A stretch of 64,000 nt of DNA from Proteiniphilum sp. (GCA_018433945.1 JAHDQF010000017.1:1-64000); one strand, 5' to 3'. Positions 10,001-18,598 are shown, numbered from the stretch's first letter. Numbers and translations are program-made. Notes: generated from the letters alone by a model not told the origin.

Positions 10001-10092
10001 TTATTCATCAGCTTCACAAAGGGGGTGTCCCGAAAGCGGAGCTGGTTGATGTCGTGAGATTTGATCACCGATTTGGGCGTCTTCAGTTTCAT
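7081..10092 (-). CDS. Tandem receiver-like domains fused to a PEP/pyruvate-binding (PPDK_N) domain
   Basis: About 1003 residues from the ATG at 10092 (MKLKTPKSV). Residues about 34-160 form a receiver-like fold whose phosphoacceptor position reads VICMPNMD, with Met97 in place of Asp. Residues about 178-325 form a second receiver-like domain with an intact pocket: E185-D186 in ILLVED, D254 in GVICDMS, and K308. From about residue 435 on is the ATP-grasp-like PPDK/PEP-synthase N-terminal domain, with GEGSLGGKGRGLAF and the AIRSSSLLEDS...FAGIYAT motif. The phosphohistidine and PEP-barrel domains of true PEP synthase or PPDK are absent, so it is unlikely to be a complete metabolic enzyme. A phosphorylation-controlled phosphotransferase is a guess. 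An upstream in-frame ATG at 10206 would overlap the divergent promoter region and is rejected. No close neighbour suggests a pathway. Confidence 0.8.
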   Translation of the reverse strand: MKLKTPKSVIKSHDINQLRFRDTPFVKLMNKRIYNILMVASRYDMFMLEDDGRVEEQIFNEYVSLNLRYPPRFTQVSSNREALSELKQNHYELVICMPNMDNGDAFQLAIQIKERYPNMQVVLLTPFSKAVTRSLSREGLSGIDYVFSWLGDTDLLLAIIKVVEDRMNVEHDVKTVGVQTILLVEDSVRFYSSELPLLYKFVLSESKEFSKEALNDHLRMLRMRGRPKILLARNYEEAVYYYKKYGDNMLGVICDMSFAIEGEKDQLAGKRLGEWIRTKDTYIPIIYTSSESENRKHIEGISNVFIDKNSKTFPQDLRHAIKENLGFGDFIIIDPHTKEEIFRIRNLKELQMNIRNIPDDALYYHLSHNHFSRFFYSRAMFPVAELLKKIDVSEYASMHDARELIYATIVQYRRMKNTGVVAVFEKDRFDQYSNFARIGEGSLGGKGRGLAFIGYMVKTHLELNNNPSFPVTTPKTVVLCTDLFDEFMEANNLYPVALSDREDEEILKHFLAAKLPKRLVSDFLVFFDAIDSPIAIRSSSLLEDSQYQPFAGIYATYMIPYVNDKYEMVRLLSNAIKAVYASVFYRDSKSYMAATHNLIDQEKMAIVLQEVVGSQYGTQFYPAISGVARSINYYPIGDERTEDGIVNMAFGLGKYIVDGNMGLRFSPLHASHILQLSSLDLALRDTQTQYYALDLNSVSKDFTIDDGFNLLNLRLKEAEKEGPLRYVASTYDPQDQIIRDGYYEGGRKIISFANILQHDMFPLKEILDKLLKVGQKEMGRPVEIEFAVDIRDNRFASFYVLQIRPIVDSREVVHENLEKIDPRQTILYSRNALGNGITSDVQDLIYVKSDVFNASNNPLIASEIEQINRAFLDAGRNYVLVGPGRWGSSDPWLGIPVKWPHISQARVIVESGMENYRIEPSQGTHFFQNLTSFGVGYFTVNPFLENDGFFDETYLNALPAVQETPYIRHVRFERPICIKINGKKRIGVVMKPQEEGEPSIKDG

Positions 10093-10141
10093 ATAGGTTC
10101 TATGATTGCCGGCAGCAGATTCTTTTCTTCCTACCGGAATA

Positions 10142-10149
10142 CAAACATA
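10142..10149 (-). promoter_or_regulatory. Putative -7 box for the receiver/PPDK-like gene
   Basis: The minus strand reads TATGTTTG, an exact match to the Bacteroidetes -7 consensus TAnnTTTG, about 50 nt upstream of the ATG at 10092. No clear -33 TTTG is visible. Confidence 0.45.
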
Positions 10150-10161
10150 GGAATTTTTTCG

Positions 10162-10169
10162 TATATTTG
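10162..10169 (+). promoter_or_regulatory. Putative -7 box for the lytic transglycosylase-uvrA unit
   Basis: TATATTTG matches TAnnTTTG, about 72 nt upstream of the ATG at 10242. It sits only 12 bp from the oppositely oriented box at 10142-10149, so the two promoters would overlap. A -33 element is not obvious. Confidence 0.5.
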
Positions 10170-10241
10170 TTTGACTTTCGGAGAGGAGAGGCGACATCTC
10201 TCCCATTCCGGTGGTTGTTGTTTTACGTAATAAAAAAGCGG

Positions 10242-11225
10242 ATGATGATCAGAAAAAAAGCTCTATATATTACTATCTTCATTGCAACAATGGCTGGCGG
10301 CGCTGTGCTGCTGGCACTCACATCCTGGAACGACCTTGAGAAAAATGATGCGCAGCGTCCGCTTGTGCTCTCCATGACCGCATCGGTGGAGGTGCCGGAA
10401 AGCATGACCTTTGCCGGTGAACAGATCACTTTCGATCGGTATGACAAGCGTGAGCGGCTGGACAGGGAGCTGAACAGCTTCACCTACTTCCACTCCACCA
10501 CGCTGTTGCTCATCAAGCGTGCCAACCGTATCTTCCCGGTTATTGAACCCATCCTGAAGCAACAGGGGCTGCCCGACGACCTGAAGTACCTGGCAGTGAT
10601 CGAGAGCAGCCTCGATCCACGGGCCTTCTCTCCGTCACGAGCGGCCGGACTCTGGCAATTTCTGCAAAGCACCGGCAAGCAGTATGGTCTGGAGGTGACC
10701 GCGGAGGTGGATGAGCGCTATCATGTGGAGAAATCGACGCTGGCTGCCGCCCGTTATCTGCGCGATGCACACCGCAGATTTGGGACCTGGAGTGCTGCCG
10801 CCATGGCTTATAACGGGGGACTGGCACGCATCAGCAGGGAGCTGACAAACCAGGGCGCTGACGAAGCTCTTGATCTCTGGCTGGTGGAGGAGACCACCCG
10901 TTACTATTACCGGATGCTGGCGATCAAGCTCATCTTCGAACATCCGCAGCAGTATGGCTTCATCATCAAACCGGAACAACTCTACAAGCCAATGAATTTT
11001 AAGGAGGTCACCGTTACCACATCGATTCCCGATCTGGCTGCCTTTGCCCGTGAACAGGGTATCACCTATGCGCAGTTAAAGGATTTCAACTCCTGGCTGC
11101 GAAGCAGCAAGCTAACGGTAACCAGCGGCAAGCAGTATATCCTGCTGATCCCCACAAAAGAGGATCTCTATTATCGCAAGGGTGAGAAGCCCAAAGTGCA
11201 TCACAAATGGTGGGTGAGCCAGTAA
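10242..11225 (+). CDS. Lytic murein transglycosylase, SLT (GH23) family
   Basis: A 327-residue exported or membrane-anchored protein with a hydrophobic N-terminal segment (about residues 8-27) and a GH23 lysozyme-like domain. The catalytic Glu is E121 in YLAVIESSLDPRAFSPS, followed by AGLWQF and the AMAYNGG motif, in the order known from MltD/Slt enzymes. The C-terminal part (about 270-325) resembles a degenerate LysM-like repeat but is not convincing. These enzymes cleave the MurNAc-GlcNAc bond with 1,6-anhydro formation during peptidoglycan turnover. The start was chosen at MMIRKK, directly before the basic and hydrophobic segment; a longer frame from 10167 would overlap the promoter. uvrA follows after 33 bp and is probably cotranscribed. 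Confidence 0.87.
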   Translation: MMIRKKALYITIFIATMAGGAVLLALTSWNDLEKNDAQRPLVLSMTASVEVPESMTFAGEQITFDRYDKRERLDRELNSFTYFHSTTLLLIKRANRIFPVIEPILKQQGLPDDLKYLAVIESSLDPRAFSPSRAAGLWQFLQSTGKQYGLEVTAEVDERYHVEKSTLAAARYLRDAHRRFGTWSAAAMAYNGGLARISRELTNQGADEALDLWLVEETTRYYYRMLAIKLIFEHPQQYGFIIKPEQLYKPMNFKEVTVTTSIPDLAAFAREQGITYAQLKDFNSWLRSSKLTVTSGKQYILLIPTKEDLYYRKGEKPKVHHKWWVSQ

Positions 11226-11258
11226 ACATTTCGGGGCAATCAATCGTTTATACAAACT

Positions 11259-14090
11259 ATGGCATCTGAAGCAGAACTGATACGGGTGTACGGTGCCCGT
11301 GTGCACAATCTAAAAAATATAGACGTCACCATTCCGCGCAACGCCCTCACCGTGATTACCGGGCTGAGTGGCAGCGGTAAGTCATCGCTCGCTTTCGACA
11401 CCATCTTCGCCGAAGGACAACGTCGTTACATCGAGACATTCTCTGCCTACGCCCGTGGCTTCCTGGGTAAGATGGAGCGTCCCGATGTGGACAAGATCAC
11501 CGGTCTGAGTCCTGTGATCTCTATCGAGCAGAAGACCACCAACAAAAACCCCCGTTCCACGGTGGGCACCACCACCGAGGTGTATGACTTTCTCCGGCTG
11601 CTCTATGCCCGTGCAGGAGAAGCCTACTCCTATCTCACAGGAGAAAAGATGGTGAAGTACACCGATGAACAGATCCTGGAGTTGATTCTGGAAAAATACA
11701 TCGGCAAAAAGATCTATATCCTCGCACCGGTAGTGCGCAACCGCAAGGGACACTACAAGGAGCTGTTCGAACAGATCCGCAAGAAAGGATACCTCCATGT
11801 GCGGGTCGACGGTGAGATCCGTGAGATCCTCCCCGGCATGCGTGTAGATCGCTACAAGAACCACAGCATCGAGATCCTGATCGACAAGCTGGTGGTGTCG
11901 AACAAGTTCGCCGATAAGCTGAAAGCCAGTGTCCGCACCGCGATGAAACAGGGATCGGGATTGATCCTGATTCAGGATGTGGAAGAGAACGAAGTGCGTC
12001 ATTACAGCCGTAGTCTGATGTGCCCCACCACCGGTCTCTCATACAATGAGCCGGCACCCCACAACTTCTCCTTTAACTCACCCCAGGGTGCCTGTCCCCG
12101 GTGCAAGGGCATCGGCACCGTAGATCAGATCGATATTGAAAAGATCATCCCCAATCCGGAGCTGAGTATTGCCGCTGGTGGCATAGCCCCTCTGGGTAAG
12201 GAGAAGAGTAACCTGCTCTTCTGGCAGATCACAGCCATCTGTGAAAAATATGGCGTGACACTGAAGACACCCATAAAGGAGATCCCAAAGGAGGCAATTG
12301 ATGAGATCATGTATGGCACCAATGAACGGCTGAAGATCAGGAATGAGTCGCTGGGGAACTCCAACTACATGGTTTCATACGAGGGGGTCGCTCGTTATAT
12401 CGAGATGCAGCAGGAGGAGGATGCATCGGCCACCGCACAGAAGTGGGCCGGTCAGTTCATCACCACTTCTGTCTGCCCGGAGTGCAAGGGACAACGCCTC
12501 AACAGGGAGGCGCTTCACTTTCGCTTCAACGGCAAGAACATTGCCGAACTGGCGGAGATGGATATCCGTACCCTCCATGAGTGGATCACTCAATCGGAAT
12601 CGGCGGTTACAGAGAAACAGCGGCTGATTGCCGAAGAGATCAGGAAGGAGATCCTCACCCGCCTGCAGTTCCTGCTCGATGTGGGACTGGGATACCTCTC
12701 TCTTTCACGCACATCGGCCTCTCTCTCAGGTGGGGAGAGTCAGCGTATCCGGCTGGCTACTCAGATCGGCTCTCAGCTGGTCAATGTGCTGTACATCCTC
12801 GACGAACCCAGTATTGGCCTACATCAGCGCGACAATCACCGTCTCATTGATTCGCTGCGGAAGCTACGCGATTCGGGGAACTCTGTCGTAGTGGTGGAGC
12901 ATGACAAGGAAATGATGCTGGCATCTGACTATATTGTTGACATGGGTCCCTTTGCCGGCGAGCGAGGGGGTGAGGTGGTGTTCGAGGGTCTCCCCGATGA
13001 GATGCTCAGGCAGCACACACTCACCTCCAACTATCTCAACGGCAGGCTTGAGATAGCATTGCCGGAGAAGCGACGCGCAGGCAACGGCAAACAACTGGTT
13101 ATAGAAGGTGCATCGGGCAACAACCTGAAGGAGGTGACCGCCACCTTTCCGCTGGGGATGCTGATCTGCGTGACCGGTGTCTCCGGCAGCGGCAAATCGA
13201 CCCTGATCAACGAGACACTCCAGCCAATCCTCAGTCAGCAATTTTACCGATCACTCAGAGACCCGCTGCCCTACCGGACCGTCAAAGGGATCGGGCACCT
13301 GGACAAGGTGGTGAGCGTGGATCAGTCGCCCATCGGCCGTACGCCCCGCTCCAACCCCGCCACCTATACCGGTGTCTTCTCCGAGATACGGAACCTCTTC
13401 GCAGGGATGCCGGAAGCGAAGATACGGGCCTACAAGCCGGGACGCTTCTCATTTAACGTGAAGGGAGGACGCTGCGAAGCGTGCAGCGGCAATGGTTACA
13501 AGACCATAGAGATGAACTTCCTGCCTGACGTGATGGTCCCCTGTGAGGTGTGTCACGGGAAGCGTTACAACCGTGAGACGCTTGAGGTGCGCTTCAAGGG
13601 CAAGTCGATCGCGGACGTGCTGGAGATGAGCATCAACGAGGCGGTTGACTTTTTCGAGAACGTGCCCTCCATCCAGCACAAGATCAGGGTGCTGCAGGAG
13701 GTGGGACTGGGATACATCAAGCTGGGACAATCATCCACCACCCTCTCGGGCGGTGAGAGCCAGCGGGTAAAGCTGGCCACCGAGCTGGCGCGCACCGACA
13801 CGGGAAACACCCTTTACCTGCTGGATGAACCCACCACCGGTCTTCACTTCGAAGACATCCGCGTGCTGCTGGGGGTTCTCAACAAGCTTGTGGAGAAGGG
13901 CAACACGGTGATTGTCATTGAGCACAATCTCGACATCATCAAGTGTGCCGATCACATCATTGATCTGGGTCCTGAGGGGGGTGAGAGAGGTGGGATGATC
14001 CTGGCTGCCGGGACACCTGAAGAGATCATCCATCACGACGAGAGCTACACCGCCCGTTATCTTCGGAAAGAGTTAAAGCAGGTGAGATGA
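11259..14090 (+). CDS. uvrA: Excinuclease ABC subunit A
   Basis: A 943-residue UvrA, full family length. Two ABC ATPase modules are visible: Walker A GLSGSGKSS at residues 35-43 and GVSGSGKST with Lys near 646, each later followed by an LSGGESQR signature and an ILDEPS/LLDEPT Walker B. Zinc-binding cysteine clusters appear as CPTTG...CPRCKG and CEACSGNG...CEVCHGKRY. UvrA2 scans DNA for bulky lesions and loads UvrB in nucleotide excision repair in the cytoplasm. It follows the transglycosylase gene closely; uvrB and uvrC are not in the window. No terminator was seen immediately after the stop. Confidence 0.97.
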   Translation: MASEAELIRVYGARVHNLKNIDVTIPRNALTVITGLSGSGKSSLAFDTIFAEGQRRYIETFSAYARGFLGKMERPDVDKITGLSPVISIEQKTTNKNPRSTVGTTTEVYDFLRLLYARAGEAYSYLTGEKMVKYTDEQILELILEKYIGKKIYILAPVVRNRKGHYKELFEQIRKKGYLHVRVDGEIREILPGMRVDRYKNHSIEILIDKLVVSNKFADKLKASVRTAMKQGSGLILIQDVEENEVRHYSRSLMCPTTGLSYNEPAPHNFSFNSPQGACPRCKGIGTVDQIDIEKIIPNPELSIAAGGIAPLGKEKSNLLFWQITAICEKYGVTLKTPIKEIPKEAIDEIMYGTNERLKIRNESLGNSNYMVSYEGVARYIEMQQEEDASATAQKWAGQFITTSVCPECKGQRLNREALHFRFNGKNIAELAEMDIRTLHEWITQSESAVTEKQRLIAEEIRKEILTRLQFLLDVGLGYLSLSRTSASLSGGESQRIRLATQIGSQLVNVLYILDEPSIGLHQRDNHRLIDSLRKLRDSGNSVVVVEHDKEMMLASDYIVDMGPFAGERGGEVVFEGLPDEMLRQHTLTSNYLNGRLEIALPEKRRAGNGKQLVIEGASGNNLKEVTATFPLGMLICVTGVSGSGKSTLINETLQPILSQQFYRSLRDPLPYRTVKGIGHLDKVVSVDQSPIGRTPRSNPATYTGVFSEIRNLFAGMPEAKIRAYKPGRFSFNVKGGRCEACSGNGYKTIEMNFLPDVMVPCEVCHGKRYNRETLEVRFKGKSIADVLEMSINEAVDFFENVPSIQHKIRVLQEVGLGYIKLGQSSTTLSGGESQRVKLATELARTDTGNTLYLLDEPTTGLHFEDIRVLLGVLNKLVEKGNTVIVIEHNLDIIKCADHIIDLGPEGGERGGMILAAGTPEEIIHHDESYTARYLRKELKQVR

Positions 14091-14189
14091 ACGTTAAAAA
14101 CTGAGGAGTACTGAACTTTTGAAAGGCATTATTGTTTAGTTGGTACGAAGCAATTTTAATTCAGAATAATTTTAAATTGACAATATTAT

Positions 14190-14690
14190 ATGGCAAATAT
14201 CACATTCAAAGGCAACCCCGTACATACCATCGGCGAACTCCCGCAGTTGGGAAGCAATGCTCCTGACTTCAGGCTGGTGAAAAGTGATCTTACCGAAGTA
14301 AGCCTGACAGATTTCAAAGGCAAATATGTGGTGCTGAACATCTTCCCGAGTCTCGATACGGGGACATGTGCTGCATCGGTACGCCGCTTTAACAAGGAAG
14401 CCGCTTCGCTGGATAATACAGTAGTGCTTGGTATTTCTGCCGATCTGCCCTTTGCAGCCGGAAGATTCTGCTCAGCAGAGGGAATTGAAAATGTGATCAC
14501 GCTCTCCACCTTTCGCGATGAAGCGTTTGGAAAAGATTATGGACTGTTAATAACCGACGGACCCATGAAAGGTCTTCTGGCACGTGCCGTGGTCGTGATT
14601 GACCCCGAGGGGAAAGTCCGGTATAAGGAACTGGTTTCTGAGATTGCACAGGAGCCGGATTATCATTCTGCAATCAACTCGATAGTGTAG
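14190..14690 (+). CDS. tpx: Thiol peroxidase, Tpx type
   Basis: A 166-residue atypical 2-Cys peroxiredoxin. The peroxidatic cysteine is C60 in SLDTGTCAASVRRF and the resolving cysteine is C94 in AAGRFCSAEGI, the spacing known for Tpx. The FxGNPVHT N-terminus and the DGPMKGLLARAVVVID segment also fit. It reduces hydrogen and alkyl hydroperoxides using thioredoxin; the thioredoxin reductase gene at 18.6 kb could supply the electrons. It is monocistronic, since a strong terminator follows at 14718. Confidence 0.96.
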   Translation: MANITFKGNPVHTIGELPQLGSNAPDFRLVKSDLTEVSLTDFKGKYVVLNIFPSLDTGTCAASVRRFNKEAASLDNTVVLGISADLPFAAGRFCSAEGIENVITLSTFRDEAFGKDYGLLITDGPMKGLLARAVVVIDPEGKVRYKELVSEIAQEPDYHSAINSIV

Positions 14691-14717
14691 TTTGTTTCAT
14701 GAAGATTGTGTTAACAA

Positions 14718-14757
14718 GGGAAGTCTGCGAAGTGATTCGCGGACTTCCCGCTTTTTT
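14718..14757 (+). terminator. Intrinsic terminator after tpx
   Basis: A 14-bp stem (14718-14731 with 14736-14749, one G-T pair) with a 4-nt loop, followed by CGC and a T-run at 14752-14757. Confidence 0.85.
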
Positions 14758-14814
14758 ATTGGCTATCCTCCAGAACAATTATCAACAGCTAACTGTTAAA
14801 GAGTAAACCATTAA

Positions 14815-15048
14815 ATGAAATCATCTATGAAGAAAGTGATTGTAATCCTGCTGATTGTTGCTGCAGTGGTACTGGGTTACCTGGGCATTACCGGGCTGAA
14901 TCAAAGCGAGAAATCGGTCGATCTGCTGGGACTGGAGATCACAGCACAGGACAGTGAATCAAAACAAACGGCATATATCGAGCTGGCACTCGGTGTGGTT
15001 GCACTGGCTGGAGGAATCTACCTGCTGGGGCAACTGAAAAAGAAGTGA
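14815..15048 (+). CDS. Small two-TM membrane protein (DUF3185-like)
   Basis: 77 residues with two predicted membrane spans (about 7-27 and 52-72) and basic ends (MKSSMKK... and GQLKKK). The layout resembles the small DUF3185 membrane proteins, but this similarity is judged by eye. The gene lies alone between two terminators, so it is probably its own transcription unit. The start could also be the second Met (14827). Function unknown. Confidence 0.6.
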   Translation: MKSSMKKVIVILLIVAAVVLGYLGITGLNQSEKSVDLLGLEITAQDSESKQTAYIELALGVVALAGGIYLLGQLKKK

Positions 15049-15079
15049 CACCGCGAGGGCAGACAGATCGCACTTTTAG

Positions 15080-15109
15080 AGATACACCCCACAAAGGTGT
15101 ATCTTTTTT
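15080..15109 (+). terminator. Intrinsic terminator after the small membrane protein gene
   Basis: A perfect 9-bp stem AGATACACC (15080-15088) with GGTGTATCT (15096-15104), a 7-nt loop, and a T-run to 15109. Confidence 0.85.
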
Positions 15110-15152
15110 CATGAAAGGAGAAATCACCCTTTCAACCTAACATTCTTTTTTT

Positions 15153-15160
15153 TACATTTG
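15153..15160 (+). promoter_or_regulatory. Putative -7 box of ftsK
   Basis: TACATTTG matches TAnnTTTG and lies about 90 nt before the ftsK ATG, just after the preceding terminator. Confidence 0.5.
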
Positions 15161-15251
15161 TACATTCATTCAGACATCACACTTTCACCTGGGCTGACCA
15201 CTTCGGAAAAGAACAGAAAGGCAACAGAAACAGGTTGAAACGCGAAAAACT

Positions 15252-17756
15252 ATGGCTAAACGTAAGAGGAAGAAAACAGCTGCATCGGGAAAGAAAGGTG
15301 TGAACCGCCTTGCATTTCTCAAGAACGAACGGGTTCATTTTCTCGCCGGCGTGGTGATTGCTTTCATCGGCATCTTTCTCCTGCTCGCAATCATCTCCTT
15401 TTTCTTCACAGGAGCTGCCGATCAGAGCAAGGTACTCAACCTCTCCTTTTTTGAGCTGGTACGCTCTGACAACGCTGATGTTGACAACTGGACCGGTGCC
15501 GGCGGTGCCTTTCTTGCCGAGATGCTGGTAAACGGCTGGTTTGGCATCTTCTCCGCGATGATTCCCCTGTTCCTGATCTTGACCGGGCTACGCATCATGA
15601 AAGTGTCTGACCTATCCTTCATGAAAGCGCTGTTCATCACCGCATTCGGGTTGATCAGCGGTTCCATTGCGAGTGCTTTCATCCTGGGAAACCTCTTCCC
15701 CAACAGCCATATCAACTGGGGCGGTGCACACGGCACAGCGATTGAGCAGTTGCTGGAAAACAGCATCGGCTGGCCGGGAGTGGTATTGCTGATCCTGCTT
15801 TTCCTGCTCACCCTGATTGTAATCCTGCGCAAGCGTTCCATCTATGCCATCCAGAAAGGTCTGGCAAACAGCAAGCCCTCTCTGGTTCAAGAGGAGCCCG
15901 AGGAGGCGTTTCCCGTTGAGGAGGCGTTCGGTGAACCGCCCACAACGAAACAACCGGGAGTGCTCAGACGCCTTTTCGGTCGCCTCAAAGGGAAGCTGGC
16001 ATCAGACCCTGGGGGCGATCAGGAGAATCGCTCTCTTGATGGGATGTCTCACGGAAACAATGAGGATCCCACCGTGCCCCTCACCTTTACAGAGGAACCG
16101 AAGATGCATCAGTCGCCGTTACAGGCGGGTTCAGTGCAACAGGAAGGTTTCGAGGTGGTGATACCGAAGGATGACGAAACCTTCCCCCCGGTGACAGGAG
16201 AGCTGCATGCTGATCCGGGGCAAGGTCAGGAGCCAGAAACCGGATTACTGGAGGACTATGATCCGCGGAGGGATCTCTCATCCTATCGTTTTCCCACGAT
16301 GAACCTGCTGAAGGTGTACAACACCTCAGACAGGGCAGTCGACATGAAAGAACAGAACGACAACAAGGAGAAGATCATCCACACGCTGCGCAACTACGGG
16401 ATCGAGATCACCTCGATCAAGGCAACCGTGGGCCCCACCATCACCCTCTATGAAATCGTACCGCAGGCGGGGGTACGCATCTCAAAAATTCGCAACCTGG
16501 AGGATGACATCGCCCTGAGCCTCTCTGCCCTGGGCATCCGCATCATCGCACCGATGCCGGGCAAGGGTACCATCGGCATCGAGGTACCCAACAAGGATCC
16601 GCAGATTGTCTCCATGCAATCGGTGATCTCCTCCCGCCGTTTCCAGGAGTGCGATTACGACCTGCCGGTGGCACTGGGCAAGACCATCACCAACGAGGTG
16701 TTCATCTTCGACCTCACCAAGATGCCCCACCTGCTGGTGGCGGGTGCCACCGGACAAGGCAAATCGGTGGGCCTGAACGCGATCATCACCTCATTGCTCT
16801 ATAAAAAGCATCCTTCGGAGATGAAGATGGTGCTGATCGATCCCAAGATGGTGGAGTTCAACATCTACTCCACCATCGAGAAGCATTACCTGGCCAAGCT
16901 CCCGGGTGAGGAGAAAGCGATTATCACCGATGTGAAAAAGGTGACACAAACACTCAACTCACTCACCAAGGAGATGGATGACCGCTATGAGCTGTTGATG
17001 AGAGCGCATGTGCGCACCATCAGGGAATACAATGAGAAGTTCATCAAGCGACGTCTTCATCCAGGAAAAGGGCACCGCTACTTGCCATACATCGTGGTGG
17101 TGATCGACGAGTTCGGCGACCTGATCATGACCGCCGGTAAGGAGATCGAGATGCCGATCGCCCGCATTGCACAGAAAGCACGTGCCGTGGGGATTCACAT
17201 GGTGATTGCCACACAACGGCCCACCACCAACATCATCACCGGCACCATCAAGGCCAACTTCCCCGCCCGCATGGCGTTCCGTGTCACTTCGCAGATCGAC
17301 TCGCGCACCATCCTGGACATGAGCGGTGCCAACCAGCTGATCGGTCGCGGCGACATGCTCTTCTCGCAGGGCAGTAGCCTGATCCGCATACAATGTGCCT
17401 TCGTAGATACCCCCGAGGTGGAAGAAATCACGCAGTATATCGGGAAGCAGAACGGGTTTGACCAGGCATTCGCTTTGCCGGAGGTTGCGAGCGAGGCAGA
17501 GGAAACACCGGGTGCGGTGGACCTGAACGACCGTGATCCGCTCTTCGAAGAGGCAGCACGCCTGATCGTGGTACATCAGCAGGGCTCCACCTCACTCATC
17601 CAGCGCAAGTTTTCCATCGGCTACAATCGTGCCGGGCGGCTCATGGATCAGCTGGAAGCTGCCGGCATCGTGGGGGCTACTCAGGGTAGCAAGCCCAGAG
17701 ACGTCTTCGTTGCCGATGAATATTCACTGGAGAAATTGCTCAACTCGCTGCGTTGA
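15252..17756 (+). CDS. ftsK: DNA translocase FtsK/SpoIIIE
   Basis: An 834-residue protein with a basic N-terminus, about four membrane segments in the first 200 residues, an acidic/polar linker (about 210-350), then the RecA-like motor. Walker A is GATGQGKS with Lys near 504, and Walker B is VVVIDEFGDLI. The C-terminal winged-helix gamma domain (about 755-834, DPLFEEAARLIV...GSTSLIQRKFSIGYNRAGRLMDQLE) would read KOPS-like sequences. FtsK pumps chromosome termini through the closing septum and activates XerCD recombination. The linker is short compared with E. coli FtsK. A LolA-like gene follows after 39 bp and is probably cotranscribed, a frequent arrangement in Bacteroidetes. Confidence 0.96.
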   Translation: MAKRKRKKTAASGKKGVNRLAFLKNERVHFLAGVVIAFIGIFLLLAIISFFFTGAADQSKVLNLSFFELVRSDNADVDNWTGAGGAFLAEMLVNGWFGIFSAMIPLFLILTGLRIMKVSDLSFMKALFITAFGLISGSIASAFILGNLFPNSHINWGGAHGTAIEQLLENSIGWPGVVLLILLFLLTLIVILRKRSIYAIQKGLANSKPSLVQEEPEEAFPVEEAFGEPPTTKQPGVLRRLFGRLKGKLASDPGGDQENRSLDGMSHGNNEDPTVPLTFTEEPKMHQSPLQAGSVQQEGFEVVIPKDDETFPPVTGELHADPGQGQEPETGLLEDYDPRRDLSSYRFPTMNLLKVYNTSDRAVDMKEQNDNKEKIIHTLRNYGIEITSIKATVGPTITLYEIVPQAGVRISKIRNLEDDIALSLSALGIRIIAPMPGKGTIGIEVPNKDPQIVSMQSVISSRRFQECDYDLPVALGKTITNEVFIFDLTKMPHLLVAGATGQGKSVGLNAIITSLLYKKHPSEMKMVLIDPKMVEFNIYSTIEKHYLAKLPGEEKAIITDVKKVTQTLNSLTKEMDDRYELLMRAHVRTIREYNEKFIKRRLHPGKGHRYLPYIVVVIDEFGDLIMTAGKEIEMPIARIAQKARAVGIHMVIATQRPTTNIITGTIKANFPARMAFRVTSQIDSRTILDMSGANQLIGRGDMLFSQGSSLIRIQCAFVDTPEVEEITQYIGKQNGFDQAFALPEVASEAEETPGAVDLNDRDPLFEEAARLIVVHQQGSTSLIQRKFSIGYNRAGRLMDQLEAAGIVGATQGSKPRDVFVADEYSLEKLLNSLR

Positions 17757-17795
17757 GACCATCCAGCCATTCCTCATTTATGACAACATTACAGG

Positions 17796-18443
17796 ATGAA
17801 AAAAAGAAAGATACTCACCATCGTTGCCCTGCTGTTCACGCTGCTGATCTACGCTCAGCAATCGACCGAAGCCAGGGCTCTGCTCGACAACACCTACCGG
17901 TCATTTGAAGCATCGAAAGGCATACGTCTCACCTTCCGCGCTGCCACAATCGGCTCCGACGGCAGTGAACAGATGTCGATGAATGGTACTGCTTTCATTA
18001 GAGGCAACAAATTCAGGCTGGAGACCAATGAGATGGATATCTGGTTCGACGGGGCCACGCAATGGGTACTGATGAAAGAGGTGAACGAGGTGAACATCAG
18101 CAACCCCACCGCTGAAGAGATCACCTCAGTCAGCCCGCTGGCGTTGTTGGGCATCTACCGGAACGGGTATATCCTATCGGCGCCCAAAGAGAAGATCCAC
18201 AATGGCAAAAGCCTGGCGATGATCAGAATGTTGCCGGCAGTTGGAACAAGTGTGTACAGCGAAGTGGATGCATTGATCGACAGCAACAAACAGACACTGG
18301 TTCAGGTTACCCTGACCCTGCGCAACGGAACAAAGCAACGGATAACGATCACTGATTACAACGCCAACCACAACTACTCCGACACGGAATTTCGTTTCGA
18401 TAAAACCCGTTATCCCAACGTCGAGATCATCGACCTGAGGTAA
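17796..18443 (+). CDS. LolA-like outer-membrane lipoprotein carrier protein
   Basis: A 215-residue periplasmic protein with a signal peptide (MKKRKILTIVALLFTLLIYAQQ). The remainder is a single LolA/LolB-type half-barrel pattern: an amphipathic helix LLDNTYRSFEASKGIRLTF, paired beta strands with NGTAFIRGNKFRLET-MDIWFDGATQWV, and the C-terminal TLRNGTKQRITITDYNANH-YSDTEFRFD motif. LolA ferries lipoproteins across the periplasm to the outer membrane, relevant here because several lipoproteins are encoded nearby. Sequence identity to E. coli LolA is low, as usual for Bacteroidetes. Position directly behind ftsK supports the call. Confidence 0.8.
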   Translation: MKKRKILTIVALLFTLLIYAQQSTEARALLDNTYRSFEASKGIRLTFRAATIGSDGSEQMSMNGTAFIRGNKFRLETNEMDIWFDGATQWVLMKEVNEVNISNPTAEEITSVSPLALLGIYRNGYILSAPKEKIHNGKSLAMIRMLPAVGTSVYSEVDALIDSNKQTLVQVTLTLRNGTKQRITITDYNANHNYSDTEFRFDKTRYPNVEIIDLR

Positions 18444-18531
18444 ACCTGTCAGGGAGGCAACTTCCTTCATATTTTCCATTTACCCGGGATAGATAATGCA
18501 AATATCGATTCCCGGTGTGAAAGAATCTTTG

Positions 18532-18539
18532 TATCTTTG
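18532..18539 (+). promoter_or_regulatory. Putative -7 box of trxB
   Basis: TATCTTTG matches TAnnTTTG, about 60 nt upstream of the trxB ATG. Confidence 0.5.
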
Positions 18540-18598
18540 AACCAATTACTCAACCAACCCCCTTCTCCCGATGACTCCCAGAGAGAGAAGGTTTTAAA

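Noticed and set aside
10093..10206. N-terminal extension of the receiver/PPDK-like protein to the ATG at 10206
   Set aside because: It would translate across both divergent -7 boxes and adds residues without any domain pattern.
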